Below are positions 1-5,266 of a stretch of DNA of 5,438 bases, piece by piece (position 1 is the stretch's first letter; each line of letters opens with the position of its first letter). This DNA comes from Archaeoglobaceae archaeon (GTDB taxonomy: Archaea > Halobacteriota > Archaeoglobi > Archaeoglobales > Archaeoglobaceae), in NCBI GenBank assembly GCA_027016055.1, contig JALWBF010000001.1:1-5438 (forward strand). The letters run 5' to 3'. The translations under genes were made by a program, and so were the position numbers. Under the pieces are notes generated by a model, which did no database searches, was not told the DNA's origin, and saw nothing but the letters and a program-made list of their open reading frames with translations.

Positions 1-222
1 AACCTTGGCAGACTCAATCAAATTCGAAACGTATTCCGATGAGATCGGATTTCTGAGCGTTCGGTTGCGAATGTAATCCATGCAGAATTCCGAATTCTTA
101 GCGGTATCGCAGTAAATGCATGCTAAATTGCATCTCGCAAATCTGACGAATACCTGTCTGACGCCGACCAAAATACCTTCTCCCTGTATGGACTCGAAGA
201 TCTCACTTATATCAGCCTTCAT
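1..222 (-). CDS. queE: 7-carboxy-7-deazaguanine synthase QueE, N-terminal part (runs off the left edge)
   Basis: A radical SAM enzyme that converts 6-carboxy-tetrahydropterin to 7-carboxy-7-deazaguanine, the ring-contraction step before QueC in preQ0 synthesis. Only the first 74 codons lie in the window. The translation starts MKADISEIFESIQGEG, the typical QueE opening, and continues to RFARCNLACIYCDT, where C31, C35 and C38 form the CX3CX2C motif for the SAM-binding [4Fe-4S] cluster. The family's usual length is about 200-250 residues, so roughly two thirds is missing to the left. The start ATG (220-222) overlaps the queC stop TGA (219-221) as ATGA, so the two genes are very probably cotranscribed and translationally coupled, with no separate promoter needed. 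In archaea the pathway feeds archaeosine at tRNA position 15; the tRNA role is inferred, since the downstream transglycosylase genes are not in view. Confidence 0.9.
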   Translation of the reverse strand, partial: MKADISEIFESIQGEGILVGVRQVFVRFARCNLACIYCDTAKNSEFCMDYIRNRTLRNPISSEYVSNLIESAKV

Positions 223-935
223 TTTTTCATCCGCTCGTAGATTTTTACGGCTTTTTCCCACTCATCATCGCTGAGCAACGGGTCTTTAACACCGTTAAGC
301 AGAAAGGCTTCAGTTCTTTCAATGCAAGCACCGCAACTTAGGCAGGGTCTCTCCCTACCTTCGTAGCATGTCCAAGTTAATTCGTATGGAACTCCCAACT
401 TCAAGCCGAGCCTGACTATTTCGGCTTTGTCCATATCTATGAAAGGAGCTCTGATCTCGACGGGCGTAAATATGTTCGCTAAGTATACGGCTGTATCCAT
501 AGCCTTTACGAATTCCTTTCTGCAATCCGGATAGTTCGCATAATCTCCTCTGTGGGCCGAATAATAGACGGCATTAGCTCCTATTTTGACGGCGTAGCCG
601 ACAGCTATCGAAAGAAGGATCATGTTTCTGTTCGGAACTATCGTCGCCCTTTGGGCAACATCTTCGTAATGAGCCTTCGGCACTTCTTCGTTTCCAGCCA
701 AAGCTCCTACGGAAATGAGATCTTTGATGGAAGATATATTCACGATCTTATGCTCAACGTCAATTCCATCATTTCTCGCGAACTCGACTATCTTCCTCGC
801 ATGCTCTATCTCCTTCAAATGCCTTTGCCCGTAGTTGAAGGTTAGGGCATGTATCCTTCGATGCTTTTCCACCTTTGCAAGGAACCATAGCAAAGTGGTT
901 GAATCGAGCCCACCGCTGAATATCAGCACGGACAC
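219..935 (-). CDS. queC: 7-cyano-7-deazaguanine synthase QueC, GTG start
   Basis: An ATP-dependent enzyme that converts 7-carboxy-7-deazaguanine with ammonia to 7-cyano-7-deazaguanine (preQ0), the precursor of archaeosine in archaeal tRNA. Numbered from the GTG at 933-935, the 238-residue protein opens with the PP-loop ATP-binding motif SGGLDSTT (residues 7-14). It carries YGQRH (35-39), VPNRN (about 100-104) and YPDCR (135-139), and ends with the zinc-site cysteines C190, C198, C201 and C204. All are QueC hallmarks. The same frame stays open to an ATG at 1010, but that would add 25 non-conserved residues, cross the promoter and overlap the divergent gene; QueC proteins normally begin just before the PP loop. 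A second in-frame GTG (927-929) is also possible. There is no Shine-Dalgarno sequence, and a TATA-like element about 26 bp upstream suggests a leaderless transcript. Its stop overlaps the queE start. Confidence 0.94.
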   Translation of the reverse strand: MSVLIFSGGLDSTTLLWFLAKVEKHRRIHALTFNYGQRHLKEIEHARKIVEFARNDGIDVEHKIVNISSIKDLISVGALAGNEEVPKAHYEDVAQRATIVPNRNMILLSIAVGYAVKIGANAVYYSAHRGDYANYPDCRKEFVKAMDTAVYLANIFTPVEIRAPFIDMDKAEIVRLGLKLGVPYELTWTCYEGRERPCLSCGACIERTEAFLLNGVKDPLLSDDEWEKAVKIYERMKK

Positions 936-957
936 AAAAATTTGGTTTGCTACTGGG

Positions 958-970
958 TATAAATAAATAA
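958..970 (-). promoter_or_regulatory. TATA-like promoter of queC-queE
   Basis: Read on the minus strand this is TTATTTATTTATA. Its centre lies about 26-28 bp upstream of the GTG at 935, the usual archaeal distance from TATA box to transcription start. That places the start at or next to the GTG and implies a leaderless mRNA, in keeping with the lack of a Shine-Dalgarno sequence. Prediction from spacing and composition only. Confidence 0.5.
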
Positions 971-980
971 GCTTAAGTAT
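964..980 (+). promoter_or_regulatory. TATA-like promoter of the MEMO1-family gene
   Basis: The stretch AAATAAGCTTAAGTAT holds a weak TATA-like core (CTTAAGTA, 972-979) preceded by an A-rich stretch that could act as a BRE. The core centre is about 26 bp before the ATG at 1002, so transcription would start at or beside the start codon. It interdigitates with the queC promoter on the other strand, so TBP/TFB binding for the two directions probably competes. Spacing-based prediction. Confidence 0.4.
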
Positions 981-1001
981 GTAATTGTAAGATAGCCAAT
1001 T

Positions 1002-1793
1002 ATGAGACATCCGGTGGTTGCAGGTTCATTCTATCCGTCGAATCCGGATTCGTTGCTTGCAATGCTTAGCGAGTTCGTTCGCCCGAATCCCGATCCTTCG
1101 GTAATTGCCTGCGTTGCACCCCATGCCGGTTATATGTATTCCGGCAGGACTGCCGGAAAGGTTTACTCCCTCCTTCCGCAGGTTGAAACATACGTGATAG
1201 TGGGCCCGAATCACACCGGCTACGGTTCTGCAGTTGCTGTCTCAACGGACACTTGGCTAACGCCTTTGGGCGAAGTTGAAGTTGATAGGGAATTCGTGGA
1301 TGCTCTTCCGAAGAAGATAATAGATATGGATGAGATAGCCCACAGATACGAGCACTCCTTGGAGGTTCAGGTTCCCTTCCTTCAGTATATCAATAGGGGC
1401 AGGAAGTTCAAAATAGTTCCTATCTGCTTGGGATTGCAGGATGAGGATGTTGCGAGGGAAGTTGCCGAAGAGATAATGGTCGCAAAGGAAAAGACCGGAA
1501 AGGATATCGTCGTAATTGCCTCATCCGACATGCATCACTATCTGCCCGATGAAGAATGCAGGAGGCTCGACGATATAGTTATCAAGGCTATTCTTTCGAT
1601 GGATGTTTCGAAGTATTACAAAACGATTTACGATTTACAGGCAAGCGTCTGCGGTTACGGAGCTATAGCCGTAGCTATGATCTATGCTAAGCAACATAAC
1701 GCTCATGCGGAACTTGTTGATTATTCTACAAGCGGAGATGTTGCGGATAAAAGCCAAGTTGTAGGTTACGCTGGCATCGTGTTCAGAGTTTAG
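1002..1793 (+). CDS. MEMO1 family protein
   Basis: A 263-residue protein of the MEMO1 family, structurally related to class III extradiol dioxygenases; no definite archaeal reaction is established, although human MEMO1 has been linked to metal (iron/copper) binding. Family signatures are all present: the start RHPVVAGSFYP, APHAGYMYSG (H41), GPNHTG (H71), EHSLEVQVPFLQ (H118), ASSDMHHY (D176, H178, H179), SVCGYG (C217) and the C-terminal SGD and VGYAG motifs. H41, H71 and C217 appear to match the metal-site residues of human MEMO1. The length is normal and the frame is intact. The ATG is the only sensible start, because the conserved family N terminus begins at residue 2. It lacks a Shine-Dalgarno sequence and is probably leaderless. 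It is divergent from queC and seems monocistronic; the neighbours do not suggest a role. Confidence 0.9.
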   Translation: MRHPVVAGSFYPSNPDSLLAMLSEFVRPNPDPSVIACVAPHAGYMYSGRTAGKVYSLLPQVETYVIVGPNHTGYGSAVAVSTDTWLTPLGEVEVDREFVDALPKKIIDMDEIAHRYEHSLEVQVPFLQYINRGRKFKIVPICLGLQDEDVAREVAEEIMVAKEKTGKDIVVIASSDMHHYLPDEECRRLDDIVIKAILSMDVSKYYKTIYDLQASVCGYGAIAVAMIYAKQHNAHAELVDYSTSGDVADKSQVVGYAGIVFRV

Positions 1794-1843
1794 CCGCATA
1801 AAAATCGTCAAATGGATGCCGATGTTCAGCGACTTGTATTTCT

Positions 1844-1878
1844 ACACTCGATATTCTTGCCTCGCAGTGTTAGGTTTT
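1844..1878 (+). terminator. Possible hairpin plus T-run terminator after the MEMO1-family gene
   Basis: ACACTCG (1844-1850) can pair with CGCAGTGT (1863-1870) in a 7-bp stem with one bulged C and a 12-nt loop, followed by a TTTT run at 1875-1878. It lies about 50 bp after the MEMO1-family stop codon. Archaeal termination mostly needs only T-runs, and the stem is short and imperfect, so this is weak. Confidence 0.22.
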
Positions 1879-1914
1879 AAAAGCTAAGCTGACATGTTGC
1901 ACTGAACAGTAGAT

Positions 1915-1933
1915 CTTTAATACCTAATATATC
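1915..1933 (+). promoter_or_regulatory. TATA-like promoter of the TPR gene
   Basis: Two overlapping candidates are visible: CTTTAATAC (1915-1923) and TAATATATC (1925-1933). Depending on which is used, transcription would start near 1945 or 1955, giving a leader of about 20-30 nt that keeps the Shine-Dalgarno sequence. A further AT-rich run, TTTTAAAA (1875-1882), could be another TATA element. The 183-bp gap between 1794 and 1976 holds nothing else that I can support. Confidence 0.4.
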
Positions 1934-1961
1934 ACCAACTAAGGCGGGTCTTCCAGTTCAA

Positions 1962-1967
1962 GAGGAG
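1962..1967 (+). promoter_or_regulatory. Shine-Dalgarno sequence of the TPR gene
   Basis: GAGGAG is complementary to the 3' end of archaeal 16S rRNA and lies 9 nt before the ATG at 1977. It fixes the start and shows that this gene has a leadered mRNA, unlike queC and the MEMO1-family gene. Confidence 0.6.
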
Positions 1968-1976
1968 TGTGATTAG

Positions 1977-3644
1977 ATGCTGGAGGGGTTTGTAGACCTT
2001 GCGAAGTCTATTTTAAAGAAGAAGGACAGCGAAGAAATAAGGAAACTCGTTGAGGAGATCGAAGAGCTTTCAAGTAAGGCGGAGAAAATGCTTGAGGAGA
2101 TTGAGGAAGGCAAAGATGCGGAAGAGCTGTTTAAAGTCGAGCCGAGGATTAGGGAGAATATGAGGAAAATTCTTGAGATTGCATTGAGCGGTGAAGCGTT
2201 AGAGCTTGCTAAGCATCTTGCGGTTTTAAACGGCGATATATTGAAGGATGTTGCCGAAGAGATTTACTCAGAAAAATTTGAGGATTATCCTGCACTCATA
2301 GATGAACTCGCATCGCTCAGAATCCTTAAGGAATCCAACTCAACCTTCAGATTCAGTAAGCCGGCGAAGGAGGTATTCGAAGAATTTGAGAGGGAAGATT
2401 ATCACAGACTTGCGATCAAATACTACGAAAGGATCGCGGAAAGTTTGGAAAACCGAGCTTATTTAGCCTATCACTGCCTGAAAGCCGGAGAGATCGACAG
2501 GGCTTTGAATCTGTTCATAGATACCGCAAACAGGCTATACGGAAGGCATCCATGCATAGATACGCTACTCGAAGTTGGAGAGAAAATCGTTAAGAGAATA
2601 GAAGATGATGACACAAAGTGCAGGGTATTGGGAACCTTGGGCAACCTCTATCTTCTCATCAAGAAGTATGAGGAAGCGGAAGCTAATTATAGAGCGGTTC
2701 TAAATTATTACGTCAAAAAATCAAAAGAGGATTCGAGCTATAATAGATTCGTTGCTGGAGTTTTGAACAATCTCGGCAATCTATACTTCGCGAAGGGCGA
2801 ACTCGACAAGGCTGAAAGCACGTATACGGAATGCCTAAAAGTTAGAATGGAGATGGAAGATGAGGATGGAATTGTTTCGGTTCTACTCTCGCTCGGAGAT
2901 CTCTATATGGCTAAGGAGGATTACGATAATGCCGAAAAGTGTTTCCATGATGCTTTAAGGATTGAACTGAAGAAATCCAAGGAAGATAAAAGTAAAATGA
3001 AAAACGTGGCATCGATCGTAAACAACTTGGGTTATCTCTACAGCAGAAAAGGTGATTTGGAAAAAGCTGAAAAGTTTTACAAGGAGGCTATAAGATTGTT
3101 TGGTGATCTCTCGAAGGAGAATCCGGAAATGCTTGAAAATCTCACGACTGCTTTGAGTAACCTAAGCTCGCTTTACATGAGTAGCGGAAAGATCGATGGA
3201 GCAATGGAAGTTCTCGAAGCTATTAAGGAGCATTGGAACGCGATTCCGCCGGATGTAAGAGCAACGTTTTACATGAATCTGGCGAGAGGTTTGGAGAGCA
3301 GAGGGGATTCAAAAGCCGCAGAATTTTATCTTAAAGCAGGTGCTCTGGGCTTCATGGTATTCAGAAACTACGGAGTAACGGCAATAAACTTCATACACTG
3401 CTTAGATAAAGCCGAGCAACTGGGTGAAGGTGAACTGAAGGGGGATGCAAAGCTGATAAAATACGCGATTATGAAGATTTATTACGGTGTAAAGTCAGAG
3501 CTACCGAATGTTGAGAGTTGCGGTAAAAGGGGGAATGCTATCATAAGAGCCTCAAAGGGGGAAAAAATTGAGGATATTGAGCTTAGGGATGAGGTGGACA
3601 TGACCGTGTATATCTTAGCAAACGAGCTTCGGAGGAAGGATTAA
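1977..3644 (+). CDS. TPR-repeat protein with a STAND-type winged-helix/linker region but no NTPase domain
   Basis: A 555-residue soluble, acidic protein with no signal peptide or membrane segment; its function is unknown to me. Residues 1-65 form an E/K-rich, probably coiled-coil region. Residues about 66-185 look like the winged helix and helical linker that follow the NTPase in STAND ATPases (MalT-like): a helix pair ending AKHLAVLNGDILKD, then ALIDELASLRILKES, a beta-wing FRFSKPAKEVF, then YHRLAIKYYERIAESLE and AYHCLKAGEIDRALNLF. There is no Walker A motif anywhere. TPR repeats follow, anchored by LGNLY (221), LGNLY (266), LGDLY (306), LGYLY (351), LSSLY (396) and a degenerate unit near 435. 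The 40-45-residue spacing is longer than the classic 34 and resembles kinesin-light-chain/TPR_12 repeats. The tail (about 485-555) matches nothing I recognise. Its likely role is as a protein-interaction scaffold or sensor. It ends 3 bp from the convergent tes gene. Confidence 0.85.
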   Translation: MLEGFVDLAKSILKKKDSEEIRKLVEEIEELSSKAEKMLEEIEEGKDAEELFKVEPRIRENMRKILEIALSGEALELAKHLAVLNGDILKDVAEEIYSEKFEDYPALIDELASLRILKESNSTFRFSKPAKEVFEEFEREDYHRLAIKYYERIAESLENRAYLAYHCLKAGEIDRALNLFIDTANRLYGRHPCIDTLLEVGEKIVKRIEDDDTKCRVLGTLGNLYLLIKKYEEAEANYRAVLNYYVKKSKEDSSYNRFVAGVLNNLGNLYFAKGELDKAESTYTECLKVRMEMEDEDGIVSVLLSLGDLYMAKEDYDNAEKCFHDALRIELKKSKEDKSKMKNVASIVNNLGYLYSRKGDLEKAEKFYKEAIRLFGDLSKENPEMLENLTTALSNLSSLYMSSGKIDGAMEVLEAIKEHWNAIPPDVRATFYMNLARGLESRGDSKAAEFYLKAGALGFMVFRNYGVTAINFIHCLDKAEQLGEGELKGDAKLIKYAIMKIYYGVKSELPNVESCGKRGNAIIRASKGEKIEDIELRDEVDMTVYILANELRRKD

Positions 3645-3657
3645 AATTTAATCCTTC
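3635..3657. repeat. Palindrome spanning the stops of two convergent genes
   Basis: GAAGGATTAAA (3635-3645) and TTTAATCCTTC (3647-3657) are perfect 11-bp inverted arms around one central A. The palindrome covers the last codons and stops of both the TPR gene and tes, so both reading frames end AAG GAT TAA (Lys-Asp-stop). It might mark the 3' ends of both transcripts as a hairpin, but no long T-run follows on either side, so a terminator function is only inferred. Confidence 0.6.
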
Positions 3658-5192
3658 GGTCTTCTAACAACTCTGTAGATTTCATCCTTAAGCTTCTTGC
3701 CGGTTTTCTTCTCCCATTCTTCAACCGGAATTCCGAATTGCTCGTGAATCTTATCCCTATAGATTTCGGGTAAAACGTTAAAGGCGCAGAACGGGATTAT
3801 TCTGCCATCCGGCGTTCCGTAGTGTATTACGCACCTCTTAACCCTCTCGATATCGTAGTTGTATAGGTCTTGGAAGTGCATCATTCCGATGAACAGAGTC
3901 CTCGCATGGAATTCACCGAGCGTCGAATAATCATGTCTAACTAAGACGTCAAACAGTATCTTGCTAATATCAAGACTCTTAGGAGCCTTCTTGGAATCTA
4001 CGAACCTTCTCAAGTCGAGAATGCTCTTCAATGCTCTTAAACTTTTTATTCTACTACTCTTAATTTCATCGGCTTTTTCATCCAAATATTCGAATAATCC
4101 CTCAACATCTACGAACCTCGTAATAGGAATGAGCTTTCCGTTTTCCTTGAAAACGTAGGTAGCCATTCCGCAGGCGAAATGGCAGGTGAATTCATACTGC
4201 GGTCTTCCGGTTAAGGCTTCAACGAAATGCGAGATGGGAGTTACGCACGGAACGGGATAGAAATCTTCCCTCGATATCTCACCGTTCGTCTGCTCTTCAA
4301 TTCTCTTTATAACATCAGGAATCGTTATCCTATACCTTTCCCTCTCCTTTCTCGGCATGCTTCCTACCAAGCTTACGGGCTGTATGTTTACGCCTCTTAT
4401 TATGTCTATGTTATCGGCGGCAAATCTTATTATATCCCCCAACTGGTGATCGTTCACGGTATTTATTACGGTGGGAACGAGAACCAGTCCCAGCTTAGCC
4501 CTTCTGCAGTTCTCCAATATGGAAGGAACCTCCTTTATGTTCTTCGGATTCGTCTTCTCATCAACGCCATCGAATGACAGATAAACCGTATTCACTCCAG
4601 CTTCCCTAACCCTTAAAGCGAAATCCTTATCAAGGGCGAGCCTTATGCCGTTCGTATTCAGCTGAATGTGATCTATTCCCTCAGCCTTTATAGCCTTAAT
4701 TATATCGATTAAATCATCCCTGAGCGTCGGCTCACCGCCCGTAAGCTGAACGGCATTGCAGCCGACGGGTTTTAGATTCTTAGCAGTTCTTACCATCCTA
4801 ATTATCTGATCAAGAGTTGGTTCATATACATAGCCGGTTCTTTTAGCATAAAAGAAACAATACCAACAGGCTAAGTCGCATCTGTTGGTTAAAACGATAT
4901 TTAACAAAGCGGTATGGCTTTTGTGCAAATTGCACAAACCGCATGAAAAAGGACAGCCGTTCTCATTCTTGGTTATAGGATTCCAAATTCCCAAACCGTC
5001 ATGCCTGAAGCGGGAAGCTTTCTTAAAGAGTTCAACGTCACCCCAGTAAACGTCCACAAACTCACCGTGCTCGGGACAGATTTTTTTGATCATGACTTTG
5101 CCATTCTCCTCGTAAACTTCGGCTTCAAGAACTTTTAAGCATTCCGGGCAGAGTGAACGTGTCTTATAAGGGAGTTTAATTTCATCTTCCAT
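3648..5192 (-). CDS. tes: Radical SAM tetraether lipid synthase (Tes, MJ0619 type)
   Basis: A radical SAM enzyme expected to couple phytanyl chain ends of diether lipids into membrane-spanning tetraethers (GDGT). Numbered from the ATG at 5190-5192 (514 residues), the N terminus holds CPEC (C15, C18) and CPEHG (C39), a small metal-binding region. Next come CPFSCGLC (C80, C84, C87), then HKSHTALLNIVLTNRCDLAC and the canonical CX3CX2C of radical SAM enzymes (C105, C109, C112), then TGGEPT (151-156). More cysteines at 316, 337, 341, 454 and 469 could serve extra clusters. The Cys pattern and the HTALLNIVLTNRC block are what I remember of the Tes family, whose members bind several Fe-S clusters. 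The frame extends to an ATG at 5252, but a strong GGAGGTG lies 5 nt before the chosen ATG and conservation starts there. Divergent carS supports a lipid role. It could be a paralogue with another substrate. Confidence 0.85.
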   Translation of the reverse strand: MEDEIKLPYKTRSLCPECLKVLEAEVYEENGKVMIKKICPEHGEFVDVYWGDVELFKKASRFRHDGLGIWNPITKNENGCPFSCGLCNLHKSHTALLNIVLTNRCDLACWYCFFYAKRTGYVYEPTLDQIIRMVRTAKNLKPVGCNAVQLTGGEPTLRDDLIDIIKAIKAEGIDHIQLNTNGIRLALDKDFALRVREAGVNTVYLSFDGVDEKTNPKNIKEVPSILENCRRAKLGLVLVPTVINTVNDHQLGDIIRFAADNIDIIRGVNIQPVSLVGSMPRKERERYRITIPDVIKRIEEQTNGEISREDFYPVPCVTPISHFVEALTGRPQYEFTCHFACGMATYVFKENGKLIPITRFVDVEGLFEYLDEKADEIKSSRIKSLRALKSILDLRRFVDSKKAPKSLDISKILFDVLVRHDYSTLGEFHARTLFIGMMHFQDLYNYDIERVKRCVIHYGTPDGRIIPFCAFNVLPEIYRDKIHEQFGIPVEEWEKKTGKKLKDEIYRVVRRPKD

Positions 5193-5197
5193 AATTA

Positions 5198-5204
5198 CAC
5201 CTCC
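5198..5204 (-). promoter_or_regulatory. Strong Shine-Dalgarno sequence of tes
   Basis: On the minus strand GGAGGTG lies 5 nt before the ATG at 5190-5192. It is the best ribosome binding site in the window and decides the tes start against the ATG 60 nt further upstream, which lacks such a site and would overlap the promoter region. Confidence 0.75.
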
Positions 5205-5234
5205 ACTGGCTTTTGAAACCGAAGATATATTAAG

Positions 5235-5242
5235 TTTTATAT
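5235..5242. promoter_or_regulatory. Central TATA-like element between tes and carS, possibly serving both directions
   Basis: Plus-strand TTTTATAT is centred about 28 bp before the carS ATG (5267), predicting a leaderless carS transcript. Read on the minus strand it is ATATAAAA, and a start about 26 bp away would give tes a leader of about 20 nt that still holds its Shine-Dalgarno sequence. A second AT-rich element, ATATATTAA (5224-5232), is too close to tes to leave that sequence intact. Prediction from spacing only; 5193-5266 contains nothing else I can support. Confidence 0.4.
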
Positions 5243-5266
5243 CACCATTCAATTTCCAAGGCTTTA

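Noticed and set aside
552..845. 97-codon plus-strand open frame inside queC
   Set aside because: It lies wholly antisense to a clearly conserved QueC sequence, has no family-like motif and no promoter or ribosome binding site; it is a codon-use shadow.
1..935. A DNA 7-deazaguanine modification (Dpd-like) locus
   Set aside because: Only the preQ0-synthesis genes are visible. No DNA transglycosylase or restriction gene is seen, so the ordinary tRNA archaeosine role is the simpler reading.
1026..1214. 62-codon minus-strand open frame inside the MEMO1-family gene
   Set aside because: Antisense to a conserved gene, with no recognisable motif or start signal.
1812..1880. 22-codon open frame in the gap after the MEMO1-family gene
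   Set aside because: Very short, with no ribosome binding site and no recognisable sequence; such frames are expected by chance.
1945..1976. tRNA-like CCAGTTCAAG stretch before the TPR gene
   Set aside because: The T-loop-like GTTCAAG has no matching stem, and there is no anticodon arm or acceptor complement nearby.
3961..4577. Two plus-strand open frames (65 and 116 codons) opposite tes
   Set aside because: Both are antisense to the Tes coding sequence. The leucine/serine-rich and tyrosine-rich compositions are what reading the reverse strand of this gene gives; there are no start signals.
1002..5192. An AmmeMemoRadiSam-type set (MEMO protein plus a radical SAM protein)
   Set aside because: The radical SAM protein here has Tes signatures and lies on the other strand beyond an unrelated TPR gene; no AMMECR1-type protein is present. 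Proximity is probably coincidental.
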